The notes beneath the pieces were generated by a model, which did not search any database, was not told the DNA's origin, and saw only the letters and a list, made by a program, of their open reading frames with translations. A program made the translations under genes and the position numbers. Positions 33,684 through 42,287 of a stretch of DNA of 64,000 nucleotides are shown here, one piece after another; the stretch's first letter is position 1, and every line of letters begins with the position of its first letter. The stretch is from CAJQQK01 sp965224225 (GTDB lineage Bacteria; Pseudomonadota; Alphaproteobacteria; Rhizobiales; Hyphomicrobiaceae): positions 1,054,001 through 1,118,000 of the forward strand of contig CBDCZF010000035.1 in NCBI GenBank assembly GCA_965224225.1. The letters run 5' to 3'.

Positions 33684-34658
33684 ATGTTCACCTACGACTT
33701 TCGCCTGCCGCCGGGGCCCAAGACCGCGGATTATGCCATGCTTGCCGAGGAACTCGGCTTCCGCGCGGTCTGGTGTCCCGAGGTGCCGGCCTTCGGCCAT
33801 GACATCTGGATCACGCTGGCGCGCATTGCGGAACGCACCAAACGCATCAAGATCGGTTCCTCCGTTCTGATCCCGAGCTACCGGCACCCGATGGCCCAGG
33901 CTTCAGCCATCGCAACCCTCGAACAGCTCGCGCCCGGTCGGCTGATGGTCGGTTTCGGCACCGGCTTCACGGGCCGCGCCGGGATGGGCAAAAAGCCGTT
34001 GAAGCTTGCCCAAATGCGCGAGCACATCGAGCAGGTCAGAGGCCTGCTGCGCGGCGAAGTCGTCGACATCGATGGCGGCCTGGCCCAGATCCTGGCATCC
34101 GACGGCTGGCTGCCCGACCGTCCGATTCAAGTGCCCTTCTACATGGCGGGCCAGGGACCGAAAGCACGAGCGCTGGCCAAGGAGATCACTGACGGCCTGA
34201 TCTCCCTCGGCAGCCCGGCCAAAGGCTTCCAGACCTGCCTGGTGTCAGCCAACGGCACCGTGCTCGACGACGGCGAGGATGTTACCTCGCCGCGCGCAGC
34301 CGCCGCCGTAAAACCGATCATCGCGCTCGGCTACCATTTCAAGTACACGACCGATCCCGAACGCCTGAAGGCACTGCCGAACGGCGAAGCATGGCTCGCA
34401 AGCGTCGAGCGCGTGGAGGAAAGCGTGCGCCACCTCTCCGTTCACCGCGGCCACACGATCGATATCACGAACGGTCACGACGAACTCGTCGACACATCCG
34501 CTGCCCGAGAACTGACCTTCACCGGCACCCGCGCTGAATTGCGCGAACGCATTGTTCAGCTCGATGCTGACGGTGCCACGGGCATCATTTTCGGCACCAG
34601 CGGCCACGACGTCGAACGCGAACTCAGGGCCTTCGCGGAAGTGGCAGATCTCGGCTGA
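33684..34658 (+). CDS. Luciferase-like (LLM class) flavin-dependent oxidoreductase
   Basis: A 324-residue TIM-barrel protein of the luciferase-like monooxygenase / F420-type reductase superfamily. Marks are AEELGFRAVWCPEVPAFG, RTKRIKIGSSVLIPSYRHPM, LEQLAPGRLMVGFGTGF, and VPFYMAGQGPKARALAKEI. The cofactor could be FMN or F420. It is the last gene of the 31582-34658 run. The other two luciferase-like genes in the window (58664 and 59610) are of a different subgroup. The substrate is not predictable. Confidence 0.85.
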   Translation: MFTYDFRLPPGPKTADYAMLAEELGFRAVWCPEVPAFGHDIWITLARIAERTKRIKIGSSVLIPSYRHPMAQASAIATLEQLAPGRLMVGFGTGFTGRAGMGKKPLKLAQMREHIEQVRGLLRGEVVDIDGGLAQILASDGWLPDRPIQVPFYMAGQGPKARALAKEITDGLISLGSPAKGFQTCLVSANGTVLDDGEDVTSPRAAAAVKPIIALGYHFKYTTDPERLKALPNGEAWLASVERVEESVRHLSVHRGHTIDITNGHDELVDTSAARELTFTGTRAELRERIVQLDADGATGIIFGTSGHDVERELRAFAEVADLG

Positions 34659-34681
34659 AGGGAGCGGTGCTTGTCAGGCTC

Positions 34682-34745
34682 GTTTCCGGCCATGTCGGAA
34701 ACAGTAAGGGCCTCGAACGAGGCCCGGCGCTTGGCGCCGCCCCTG
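34682..34745 (-). repeat. Three-hairpin palindromic repeat, copy B (inverted)
   Basis: Reverse-oriented counterpart of the repeat at 22451-22516. On the minus strand it reads GGCGC-caa-GCGCC, then a middle palindrome, then GTTTCCG-7-CGGAAAC. On the plus strand the middle palindrome is GGGCCTCG-aa-CGAGGCCC (34708-34725). The outer hairpins match copy A in sequence, while the middle hairpin matches only in being palindromic. Just beyond, 34812-34828 holds a motif (ending GATCTAGCGA) like that bordering copy A. Confidence 0.65.
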
Positions 34746-35078
34746 CGAAGACCCGTGCGCAGGCGAGGAATAGCCGCGAGCGAAATTGTAGTGAGATTGT
34801 TTGCGAGACAATCGGGAACGATCTAGCGAAAAAATGTGACCAACATCACTGAACCTTTGCGCGGTTCAGTGCGACTTATCGATGACGCTGTTGGCCCTCC
34901 CCCCGAACAACGGCGTCACGAGGACCGCGCCGCCCCCGTCCTGATTGCGCGGTTCTCGACCAAGGCCGGAGTGGGTCCTCCCCCGTCCCTTTCCGCAACC
35001 GCTTCGGCCGAAACTCGAGCCTCGGTCCATCTAAATGGAGACCGAGGCTCTTTTTTTGCTGGCCGGCACGCGCGAGGT
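34746..35078. other. Gene-free interval with hairpins before phaB
   Basis: These 333 bases contain no gene that I can support. Structures seen are GATTGT-7-ACAATC near 34796-34814 and a perfect nine-base stem, CACTGAACC (34847-34855) with GGTTCAGTG (34863-34871). A strong T-tailed hairpin at 35017-35057 is listed separately. A long plus-strand open frame starting at 34836 only mirrors phaB and phaA and is rejected. Confidence 0.45.
35017..35057 (+). terminator. Intrinsic terminator
   Basis: An 11-base stem, GAGCCTCGGTC (35017-35027) with GACCGAGGCTC (35040-35050), is followed by seven T (35051-35057) in the plus direction. It is the clearest intrinsic terminator in the window. It would end plus-strand transcription coming from the 31582-34658 genes; in the minus direction, after phaB, the hairpin is followed only by TTT, so it may work both ways less well. 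Confidence 0.8.
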
Positions 35079-35804
35079 TCAGGCCATATATTGGCCGCCG
35101 TTGGCGTCGATGCACGAGCCGGTGATGAAGCCCGCATCGTCGGCAGCCAGGAAGGAGACGCAGCGCGCGATCTCTTCGGCGTTGCCAAGTCGGCCGACCG
35201 GGATTTGCGGCAGGATCTTGCTCTCGAGAACTTCCTTCGGCACGGCTGCGACCATTTCGGTGGCGATGTAGCCCGGTGCGATGACGTTGCAGGTGATGCC
35301 CTTGACGGCACCTTCCTGGGCAATCGCCTTGGTAAAGCCGAGCAAGCCTGCCTTGGCGGCCGAATAGTTGGCCTGGCCGAGCTGGCCCTTGCGGCCGTTG
35401 ACCGACGAGATCGAGATGATGCGCCCGAAGTTGCGCGCGCGCATGCCTTCGATCACGAGCCGTGTCAGGTTGAAGACCGAATCGAGGTTGGTGCGGATCA
35501 CGGCATCCCAATTTTCCTTCGACATCCGATGCAAGACGCCATCGCGCGTGATGCCGGCGTTGTTGACCAGTACATCGACATCGCCAACGTCCTTCGTGAT
35601 GCGTGCGATGCCGGCCTCACAGGCGGCATAGTCGGAGACATCGAATTTGAAAACGGGAATGCCGGTCTCGGCTTGAAACTTCTGGGCGGCTTCGTCGTTG
35701 CCGCCGTAGTTGGCGGCGACCCGGTAACCTTTACGCTTGAGTTCCATCGAAATCGCAGCGCCAATGCCGCGAGTACCACCAGTGACAACCGCCACGCGAG
35801 CCAT
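35079..35804 (-). CDS. phaB: Acetoacetyl-CoA reductase
   Basis: NADPH-dependent reductase that makes (R)-3-hydroxybutyryl-CoA for polyhydroxybutyrate. The 241 residues are a classical SDR: VAVVTGGTRGIGAAIS, AANYGGNDEAA, NNAGITRDGVLHRM, and the active site SISSVNGRKGQLGQANYSAA with Ser, Tyr and Lys. The NAGITRD and RKGQ-GQ-NYSAAK segments are characteristic of PhaB. The ATG at 35804 (MARVAVV) is preferred to one at 35858. It is 135 bases after phaA on the same strand, the standard phaAB pair. Confidence 0.95.
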   Translation of the reverse strand: MARVAVVTGGTRGIGAAISMELKRKGYRVAANYGGNDEAAQKFQAETGIPVFKFDVSDYAACEAGIARITKDVGDVDVLVNNAGITRDGVLHRMSKENWDAVIRTNLDSVFNLTRLVIEGMRARNFGRIISISSVNGRKGQLGQANYSAAKAGLLGFTKAIAQEGAVKGITCNVIAPGYIATEMVAAVPKEVLESKILPQIPVGRLGNAEEIARCVSFLAADDAGFITGSCIDANGGQYMA

Positions 35805-35939
35805 CGAGTTGTTCCTTCTCAAACTGTGATTGGAGATCATGTGGCCGCTGTCGGCCACCGGGGTTCAGGTCGTTTTGAAAACGGTCGCCGGGCCCGGAAA
35901 CATCGGGCCCGGAAACATTGGAGCACAAGTGAGCCCGGA

Positions 35940-37127
35940 TTAGTCGCGCTCGACACACATTGCGACGCCCATGCCGCCGCCGATGCAGAGCGTGGCGAGA
36001 CCCTTCTTGGCATCGCGGCGCTGCATTTCGAACAGCAGGGTGTTGAGGACGCGGGCGCCGGAAGCACCGACCGGGTGACCGATGGCAATCGCACCACCGT
36101 TGACGTTGACCTTTTCGGTGTCCCAGCCAAGCCCCTTGTTGACGGCGCAGGCCTGGGCGGCGAACGCTTCGTTGGCCTCGATCAGATCGAGATCGTCAAT
36201 CGTCCAGCCGGCCTTTTCGAGTGCCTTCTTCGAGGCCGGGATCGGGCCCGTGCCCATGATCGAGGGATCGACGCCGGCATGCGCCCACGAGACGATCCGG
36301 GCCATCGGAGTGACACCGCGCTTTTCAGCTTCGGAAAGGCTCATGAGAACGGCCACGGCGGCACCATCATTGATGCCCGAGGCGTTGCCGGCGGTCACCG
36401 AGCCTTCCTTGTCAAAGGCCGGACGCAGTTTGGCGAGGCTCTCATAGGTGGCGCCGTCACGGATGTATTCGTCCTGGTCGACGACGACATCACCCTTGCG
36501 CGTCTTGATGGTGACCGGTGCGATCTCGTCCTTGAAGCGGCCGGCCTTTTTGGCGGCCTCGGCCTTATTCTGCGAGGCGACGGCGAAGTTGTCCTGTTCT
36601 TCACGCGTGATCTGCCACTGGGCGGCAACGTTCTCGGCGGTGTTGCCCATGTGGTAGCCGTTGAAGGCGTCCCACAGGCCGTCCTTGATCATTGTATCGA
36701 TGAACTTGGTGTCACCCATCTTGGTGCCGTTGCGCAGGTGGGCGCAGTGCGGGGCCTGGCTCATGCTTTCCTGGCCGCCGGCAACGACGATTTCGGACGA
36801 GCCGAGCTGGATCTGCTGCGCGCCGAGCGCAACCGCGCGCAGGCCGGAGCCGCACAGCTGGTTCATGCCCCAGGCCGGAGCGTCGACCGGAATGCCGGCG
36901 TTGATCGATGCCTGGCGGGCGGGGTTCTGGCCGGCGCCGGCGGCCAGGATCTGGCCCAGGATCACTTCGCTGACATCGCCGCCTTCAATGCCGGCGCGTT
37001 CCATCGCCGCCTGGATGGCAACCCGGCCAAGCTCGTGCGCCGGCAGGCCTGCGAGTGCGCCGTTGAACGATCCAACAGGCGTGCGGGCAGCACCGGCGAT
37101 GACGACGGGATTGGATTCACTGCTCAT
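35940..37127 (-). CDS. phaA: Acetyl-CoA acetyltransferase (beta-ketothiolase)
   Basis: Condenses two acetyl-CoA to acetoacetyl-CoA, the first step of polyhydroxybutyrate synthesis; reversible in degradation. The 395 residues contain the acylated Cys in NQLCGSGLRAVALG, the His in AIGHPVGASGAR and the second Cys in LCIGGGMGVAM. The region VVAGGQESMSQAPH and NEAFAAQACAVNK are standard for biosynthetic thiolases. It lies upstream of phaB and divergent from phaR, whose product probably controls it through sites between them. No phaC synthase is in the window. Confidence 0.95.
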   Translation of the reverse strand: MSSESNPVVIAGAARTPVGSFNGALAGLPAHELGRVAIQAAMERAGIEGGDVSEVILGQILAAGAGQNPARQASINAGIPVDAPAWGMNQLCGSGLRAVALGAQQIQLGSSEIVVAGGQESMSQAPHCAHLRNGTKMGDTKFIDTMIKDGLWDAFNGYHMGNTAENVAAQWQITREEQDNFAVASQNKAEAAKKAGRFKDEIAPVTIKTRKGDVVVDQDEYIRDGATYESLAKLRPAFDKEGSVTAGNASGINDGAAVAVLMSLSEAEKRGVTPMARIVSWAHAGVDPSIMGTGPIPASKKALEKAGWTIDDLDLIEANEAFAAQACAVNKGLGWDTEKVNVNGGAIAIGHPVGASGARVLNTLLFEMQRRDAKKGLATLCIGGGMGVAMCVERD

Positions 37128-37193
37128 TCGGTTTTCTCCTTGGCTTGGCCTAGATTGAGTGATTTGAGAGGCGCGATCGAAGAAATTGGTCGC

Positions 37194-37250
37194 ACTGCAG
37201 CATCCGTTCGATTGGATGACAAAAAACAGCCTGTGTTGCGGTGCAGCATG
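37194..37250. promoter_or_regulatory. Candidate PhaR operator region between phaA and phaR
   Basis: The sequence TGCAGCAT occurs twice in the 253-base divergent spacer, at 37196-37203 and 37242-37249, the second within TTGCGGTGCAGCATGG. Alphaproteobacterial PhaR proteins have been reported to bind TGC-rich sites of the type CTGC-N3-4-GCAG. A repressor bound here could control both phaA-phaB and phaR. This is inference from the repeats, position and known family behaviour. Confidence 0.4.
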
Positions 37251-37380
37251 GTATCGTTACAAGTGGCAGGGCCGTCCATAGCCCGAAAGCTTAATAAAAA
37301 AGCTGGTGGCGGGTTTAGCCTATCGTGTTACAATTCCGCAACGCAAAAAGCGGGTCAATGGAGAGAGCGGAACCGTGGCA

Positions 37381-38034
37381 ATGCCAGAAGATGCGAACAA
37401 ATCCACTGATCAGCGCGAGCCGGTGGTGATCAAGAAATACGCCAACCGCCGTCTCTACAATACCGAATCCAGCACCTACGTGACCCTCGATGATCTCGCC
37501 AAGATGGTGCGTTCTGACCGCGATTTCGTAGTCTACGACGCCAAGACGGGTGATGATCTGACGCACTCGGTGCTCACCCAGATCATCGTCGAGCAGGAAA
37601 GCCGCAGCGACGGTCAGACCCTGTTGCCGATCCCCTTTCTGCGCCAGCTCATTCGCTTCTATGACGATAGCATGGGGCGCATGGTGCCCGGCTATCTGCA
37701 GTTCTCTCTCGAAGCGCTGACCCGCGAGCAGGAACGGTACAGGCGCCAGTTCGCAGGCTCATGGGGTAGTGCCGGCCTCGAAGCCTATCAGGAGCAGGCC
37801 CGCAACAATCTGAAAATCTTCGAGCAGGCAATGGCGCTTTGGTCACCCTTCAAAATGCCGGGCGAGACCGAGCAGGCGGCCAATGGGGCGGCCGGCAGCG
37901 ACGGCACGCCGACAGCACCAGCGGATCCGTCTGATCAGGCCAAAAACTCCAACGAGATCAACTCGCTCAAGGCCGAACTCGAAGCCATGCAGCAGCGCAT
38001 CGAACGGCTGTCGCAGAACAATAACGGCAGTTAG
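37381..38034 (+). CDS. phaR: Polyhydroxyalkanoate synthesis repressor PhaR
   Basis: DNA-binding repressor that also binds PHB granules. The 217 residues open with the PHB/PHA accumulation regulator domain (VVIKKYANRRLYNTESSTYV; TLDDLAKMVRSDRDFVVYDA), followed by the second PHB-accumulation domain (SVLTQIIVEQESRSDGQTLL; LIRFYDDSMGRMVPGYL) and a C-terminal coiled coil (INSLKAELEAMQQRIERL). The ATG at 37381 is used; a GTG two codons earlier is closer to the GAGAGCGGA site and is equally possible. Its 3' end overlaps convergent trmD by four bases. Confidence 0.93.
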   Translation: MPEDANKSTDQREPVVIKKYANRRLYNTESSTYVTLDDLAKMVRSDRDFVVYDAKTGDDLTHSVLTQIIVEQESRSDGQTLLPIPFLRQLIRFYDDSMGRMVPGYLQFSLEALTREQERYRRQFAGSWGSAGLEAYQEQARNNLKIFEQAMALWSPFKMPGETEQAANGAAGSDGTPTAPADPSDQAKNSNEINSLKAELEAMQQRIERLSQNNNGS

Positions 38035-38762
38035 TCGGAGTTTTTGGCGCTTCCGGCCATGTATCGAGCCCATAGATCGGGCCGGCGCATTTTGGTGAGC
38101 GCCTCTGCCTGCTCGCGACGCCATCGTTCGATGCGCGCGTGATCACCGGAAAGCAGAACCTCGGGGATCGCACGCCCGTCCCAATCGCGCGGCCGCGTAT
38201 ATTGCGGGTATTCGAGCAAGCCATCCTCGAAGCTCTCCTGGCACAGGCTTTCAGCGTCCCCGAGCACGCCGTCGAGCAAGCGCACGGTGGCATCGATCAC
38301 CACCATTGCCGCGATCTCTCCGCCGGAGAGCACGAAATCGCCGATCGAGACTTCCTCGAGCCCGCGGCCTTCGATGACCCGCTCGTCGATCCCTTCGAAG
38401 CGCCCGGCAAGGATCATCAGGCCCGGCCCGGCCGCCCACTCGCGCACGCGTTGCTGCGTCAGTGGCGCACCGCGCGGCGACATGTAGATTGCCTTGAGGC
38501 CCGGACATTCAGCCCGGGCATGATCGATCGCCTGACCGAGAACGTCGGCTCGCATGACCATGCCGGCGCCGCCGCCGGCCGGCGTGTCATCGACGCTGGC
38601 ATGGCGGCCGATGCCAAATTGACGAATGTCGTGGCAGACGAGTTGCCAGAGGCCCCGTGTCAAGGCTGTGCCGACTAGCGATGTTGCGAGCGGTCCCGGG
38701 AACATCTCGGGAAACAGCGTCAGGACGTGTGCCTGCCAGGGTCGAGCGGACGGGCGAGCCAT
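38031..38762 (-). CDS. trmD: tRNA (guanine-N1)-methyltransferase
   Basis: SPOUT methyltransferase that makes m1G37 in tRNA to prevent frameshifting. The 243 residues show VLTLFPEMFPGPL at the start, DTPAGGGAGMVMRADVL, the knot region ILAGRFEGIDERVIEG, SIGDFVLSGGEIAAMVVID, and the tail region LEYPQYTRPRDWDG and VLLSGDHARIERWRR. The ATG at 38762 leaves 13 bases after the DUF1330 gene; an ATG at 38798 would overlap it. In most relatives trmD sits with rpsP, rimM and rplS, but here rplS is 14 kb away. Confidence 0.95.
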   Translation of the reverse strand: MARPSARPWQAHVLTLFPEMFPGPLATSLVGTALTRGLWQLVCHDIRQFGIGRHASVDDTPAGGGAGMVMRADVLGQAIDHARAECPGLKAIYMSPRGAPLTQQRVREWAAGPGLMILAGRFEGIDERVIEGRGLEEVSIGDFVLSGGEIAAMVVIDATVRLLDGVLGDAESLCQESFEDGLLEYPQYTRPRDWDGRAIPEVLLSGDHARIERWRREQAEALTKMRRPDLWARYMAGSAKNSD

Positions 38763-38775
38763 CTCGTCAGAAACC

Positions 38776-39063
38776 TCAGGTGCCTTCGACGACGACAATG
38801 TCGATCAGACCGGCCTTGGCGCGCAGCTTGCGTGCCGCGGCGTATTCCGGCGAGTTGGCATAGGCACGGGCCTGCTCGAAGCTGTCGAATTCGATGACCA
38901 CGTTTCGCGCGCGCCCCTCGCCCTCGGCGACCTCGCAGCGCCCGCCACGTACGATCGGCGTGCCGCCGTAGACCTTCTGTGCTTCGGTCGCGAGAGCGGC
39001 ATATTCGGCCCAGGCGGCCTGGTCGGTGACATTGGCGCGGGCGATGACATAGCCTTTGGGCAT
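38776..39063 (-). CDS. DUF1330 domain protein
   Basis: A 95-residue ferredoxin-like-fold protein of the DUF1330 family. It starts MPKGYVIARANVTDQAAWAEY and has GGTPIVRGGRCEVAEGEG, RNVVIEFDSFEQARAYANSPEY and AARKLRAKAGLIDIVVVEG, all family marks. The ATG at 39063 is preceded by GAGGAGAG. The function is unknown; members are dimeric alpha-beta barrel proteins. It lies directly upstream of trmD on the same strand and divergent from the membrane-protein gene at 39160. Confidence 0.88.
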   Translation of the reverse strand: MPKGYVIARANVTDQAAWAEYAALATEAQKVYGGTPIVRGGRCEVAEGEGRARNVVIEFDSFEQARAYANSPEYAAARKLRAKAGLIDIVVVEGT

Positions 39064-39159
39064 GGTCGGTTCTCTCCTCAGGTAACGATGCCGTAAGCGT
39101 TCAAACTGTCGTATCATTGGGCCACGTGCAACCGGCAGGCTTCAAACGGCTTCCAGAGC

Positions 39160-39732
39160 GTGAATACTCCGACCCATATCCTGACGGCCGCTGCCTTGCT
39201 GTCACGAAACGGCCAGCCGGCGCACAATCGCGCCGTGCTTGCCGGCAGTCTGCTGCCCGATGCCTCGATCTATGTGCTGTTCGCATGGGCCCGCTTCATC
39301 GAGGGCCACGACCATCACCAGATCTGGCGCGAGACCTATTGGCAGGAGCCGTGGCAGTTGCTGGGCGCGATATCGAACTCGTTCGTCGTGTGGGCACTGC
39401 TCGCGCTGATCGCCTATCGCCTCGGCTGGCATACAGCGCTCTTCGGCGCTCTCGCAGCCCTCATCCACCTGTCGCTCGATTTTCCATTCCACGCCGGTGA
39501 TGCGCACCGCCATTTCTGGCCGCTGACCGACTGGCGGTTTCATTCGCCGCTATCCTACTGGGACGACCGTCACCACGCCCGCTGGGTCGGAGTTGCCGAA
39601 ATTGCGATTGTTGCTGCATGCATAGCGGTACTCTGGCAGCGCTTCCGAACCAGGCTGGTTCGTGGTCTGTTGGTACTGTGCTTCGCGAGCCTGGCCGCCG
39701 TGCCGACGTTTTTCTGGTGGACGCTTGGGTAG
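39160..39732 (+). CDS. Conserved integral membrane protein, metal-dependent hydrolase-like (YdjM/DUF457 type)
   Basis: A 190-residue membrane protein starting at GTG 39160 (MNTPTHILTAAALLSR). It has about five hydrophobic segments. Conserved polar pieces, PTHIL, LLPDASIYVLF, LIHLSLDFPFHAGDAHRHFWP and YWDDRHHARW, carry several His and Asp that could bind metal, as in YdjM-type phosphohydrolase-like membrane proteins. Close relatives are sometimes mislabelled as cobalamin biosynthesis protein CobQ; nothing here supports that. The real role is unknown. Confidence 0.7.
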   Translation: MNTPTHILTAAALLSRNGQPAHNRAVLAGSLLPDASIYVLFAWARFIEGHDHHQIWRETYWQEPWQLLGAISNSFVVWALLALIAYRLGWHTALFGALAALIHLSLDFPFHAGDAHRHFWPLTDWRFHSPLSYWDDRHHARWVGVAEIAIVAACIAVLWQRFRTRLVRGLLVLCFASLAAVPTFFWWTLG

Positions 39733-39809
39733 AGCGCCGCGCTTTGTTCATGAATTAAAAATTAACAAACTTTCACTAATCTCGCAGCCGCGCACATTAA
39801 TCTTCGGGG

Positions 39810-40274
39810 GTGTATGTGTTCGAGACAACTAACTATCAAACAAAAAAGAGGATTGATGCCGAACTCTTCCTCGAAGATGGCGTCACGATCTTCGGCAAGT
39901 TGAGCGTACTGCCCGGACAACGCGTTTCAGACCTGATGAACGATAGCCGCGATTTCCTCCCGGTCGAAATGTCGGACGGGCAAACCGTAATCGTGCGCAA
40001 ATCGACGATCGCAAGGGTCGTTCAACTCGATCAGCATGTCGACAAGACCAAGCAATCCGATCCCTACGAGATCCTGGGCGTGACCAGGGACATCAGCGAT
40101 GATGAGCTGACCAAGGTCTATCACGCGATTTGCGCCCAGAACCATCCCGATAAGCTCCAGGCCGCCGGGATGTCCGAGGCATTCATACAGATGGCGAACT
40201 CACGCATGATCAGATTCAACGATGCCTATCGCCGGATCGCCGAATTGCGGAAACTGCAATACAAGGCCGTCTGA
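39810..40274 (+). CDS. J-domain protein with N-terminal DUF6812-like domain
   Basis: A 154-residue protein from GTG 39810. Residues 15-75 (AELFLEDGVTIFGKLSVLPG, RVSDLMNDSRDFLPVEMSDG) resemble the DUF6812 domain. Residues 84-150 are a J domain (DPYEILGVTRDISDDELTKV) with the HPD motif in QNHPDKLQAAG. J domains stimulate the ATPase of Hsp70, so it is a likely cofactor of DnaK, encoded 2 kb away, or of a paralogue. It lacks the Gly/Phe and zinc regions of DnaJ. The 77 bases before it are AT-rich and probably hold the promoter. Confidence 0.8.
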   Translation: MYVFETTNYQTKKRIDAELFLEDGVTIFGKLSVLPGQRVSDLMNDSRDFLPVEMSDGQTVIVRKSTIARVVQLDQHVDKTKQSDPYEILGVTRDISDDELTKVYHAICAQNHPDKLQAAGMSEAFIQMANSRMIRFNDAYRRIAELRKLQYKAV

Positions 40275-40319
40275 TCAACAGCAGCGTCTCAAGCGTGCCG
40301 GCAAATGCCTGCCGGAAAG

Positions 40320-41039
40320 CTACAGCGCCTTCTCGATTTCCTCGAGAAAGATCTCTGCCGCAGCCTTCGGATCGCTTGCCTGCGTAATCGGTCGTCCGAC
40401 GACGAGGTGGTTGGCCCCATCCCGAATGGCGCTCTGAGGCGTTCCAACCCGCGCCTGATCACCGATGTCGTTGCCGGGCAGCCGAATGCCGGGGGTGACG
40501 ATCATGAAATCACCGCCGACCGCCGCGCGAACCGCAGCCACCTCCCGACCGGAAGCGATGACACCGTGACATCCCGCTGCTTGGGCAATCTTGGCCCGCC
40601 GGATGACAAGTTCGGTCGGCTGCTCGCCAATCCCCTGCTCGGTGAGATCACCCTCGTCAAGGCTGGTGAGCACAGTGACGCCGAGCACCTTGAGCCCGGT
40701 CCCGGCCGCCCCGCGCGCCGCCGCCGCCATCGTCTTGGTATCGACAGCGTGCACCGTCAGCAGATCCGCTCCCGTGCGTGCCGCGTTCGCAACCGCCTTT
40801 TCGACCGTTGCCGGGATGTCGAGGATCTTCATGTCCAGAAAGATCTGGAAACCACGTGCCTTCAACTCGCTAATGAAGGAAAGCCCGCCCTGCATCGCCA
40901 GTTCGAGGCCGATCTTGTAGAACGCAACGCTGTCGCCGAGTTGGTTGACGAGCTTTTCGGCATCGGCCACCGTCGGCGTGTCGAGGGCGACGATCAGCCG
41001 GTCGCGTGCCGTATCGTGCAAATCAGCGTTGATGTCCAT
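40320..41039 (-). CDS. pyrF: Orotidine 5'-phosphate decarboxylase
   Basis: Last step of UMP synthesis. The 239 residues form a TIM barrel with the Asp-Lys-Asp array in FLDMKILDIPATVEKAV, the opening LIVALDTPTVADAEKLV, and the phosphate-binding end MIVTPGIRLPG and LVVGRPITQASDP. The ATG at 41039 (MDINADLHD) is preferred to an upstream TTG. It lies seven bases after dnaJ on the same strand and may be co-transcribed with it, a common alphaproteobacterial arrangement. Confidence 0.95.
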   Translation of the reverse strand: MDINADLHDTARDRLIVALDTPTVADAEKLVNQLGDSVAFYKIGLELAMQGGLSFISELKARGFQIFLDMKILDIPATVEKAVANAARTGADLLTVHAVDTKTMAAAARGAAGTGLKVLGVTVLTSLDEGDLTEQGIGEQPTELVIRRAKIAQAAGCHGVIASGREVAAVRAAVGGDFMIVTPGIRLPGNDIGDQARVGTPQSAIRDGANHLVVGRPITQASDPKAAAEIFLEEIEKAL

Positions 41040-41046
41040 GCCTGCC

Positions 41047-42174
41047 TCATCCCCCGTCAAAGAAGTCCTTCACCCTGGCGAAAAATCCGTGTGATTCCGG
41101 CGACGTTTCGTTGTGGCTGAGCTTCTCGAATTCTTCGAGCAACTCGCGCTGGCGCTTCGAGAGATTCTTGGGCGTCTCGACATCGACCTGGATGTACATG
41201 TCGCCCATCATTTTGGTCCTGAGCACCGGCATCCCCTTGCCGCGCAGGCGGAATTGCTTGCCGCTTTCCGTGCCGGGCGGAATCTTGACCCGTGTGACGG
41301 TATCCTCGAGCGTCGGCACGTCGATCTGGCCGCCCAGCGCCGCCTTGACCATCGAGATCGGCGCCCGGCAGAAAATGTCGGAGCCGTCGCGCTGGAAGAA
41401 GGGATCCGGCTTGATCGAAAGGAATATGTAGAGATCGCCCGCCGGTCCGGTCCGCAGGCCTGCCTCACCTTCACCGGCAAGCCGGATGCGCGTGCCGTCC
41501 TCGACGCCGGCCGGGATGTTGACCGATAGCGTGCGCTCACGCGACACCCGGCCGAGCCCGTTGCAGTCGCCGCAGGGATCATCGATCACCTCGCCGCGCC
41601 CGCTGCACGACGTGCAGGTTCGCTCGATGGTAAAAAAGCCCTGGCTGGCGCGCACCTTGCCGTAGCCGCCGCAGGTCCCACAGGTCGAGGGTTGCGTGCC
41701 GGGCTTGGCGCCGGATCCGGAACATGTTTCGCACGGCACGCTGGTCGGTACGACGATCTCGGCGGCCTTGCCCGTGAAGGCCTCCTGCAGCGAGATCTCC
41801 ATGTTGTAGCGCAGATCGGCGCCGCGCTCATGGCCGGGCCTGCCCCGCTGGCGTCCGCGTCCGCCCATGAAATCGCCGAAGAAATTCTCGAAGATATCTT
41901 CCATCGACGTGGCGAATTCGGGCCCGAAGCCACCCGGCCCGCCGCTGCCGTCGAAGGCTGCGTGGCCGAACTGCTCGTAGGCGGCCCGCTTCTGCGGGTC
42001 CTTCAGGACCTCGTAGGCCTCGTTGACTTCCTTGAAATTCTGCTCCGCCGAGGCGTCACCCGGGTTGGCGTCGGGATGATACTTCTTGGCCATCCGGCGA
42101 AAGGCCGACTTGATCTCCTGATCGCCGGCCCCGCGGGCCACGCCCAAAACCTCGTAGTAGTCGCGCTTGGACAT
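41047..42174 (-). CDS. dnaJ: Chaperone DnaJ
   Basis: Hsp40 cochaperone, 375 residues. The J domain (1-70) starts SKRDYYEVLGVARGA and has the HPD in KKYHPDANPGD. The Gly/Phe-rich linker includes GSGGPGGFGPEFA. Four zinc-binding CxxCxGxG-type repeats are present: CETCSGSGA, CGTCGGYGK, CTSCSGRGE and CGDCNGLGR. The C-terminal substrate-binding region follows. The ATG at 42174 (MSKRDYY) is chosen over one at 42195. It lies downstream of dnaK with a hairpin between them. Confidence 0.97.
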   Translation of the reverse strand: MSKRDYYEVLGVARGAGDQEIKSAFRRMAKKYHPDANPGDASAEQNFKEVNEAYEVLKDPQKRAAYEQFGHAAFDGSGGPGGFGPEFATSMEDIFENFFGDFMGGRGRQRGRPGHERGADLRYNMEISLQEAFTGKAAEIVVPTSVPCETCSGSGAKPGTQPSTCGTCGGYGKVRASQGFFTIERTCTSCSGRGEVIDDPCGDCNGLGRVSRERTLSVNIPAGVEDGTRIRLAGEGEAGLRTGPAGDLYIFLSIKPDPFFQRDGSDIFCRAPISMVKAALGGQIDVPTLEDTVTRVKIPPGTESGKQFRLRGKGMPVLRTKMMGDMYIQVDVETPKNLSKRQRELLEEFEKLSHNETSPESHGFFARVKDFFDGG

Positions 42175-42287
42175 ATCGCAGGCTGTCCGTTCCATGCGGC
42201 GCGCGGCATTCCGATTCGTTCAAAGGCCGCTTTTGCCGGAATTTGCTGTGCCCGTTACCACCCTGGACCACTGACTAGATACAAACG

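Noticed and set aside
34836..37409. 857-residue plus-strand open frame
   Set aside because: It runs antisense across phaB and phaA, whose minus-strand frames have complete catalytic motifs; a GC-rich shadow frame.
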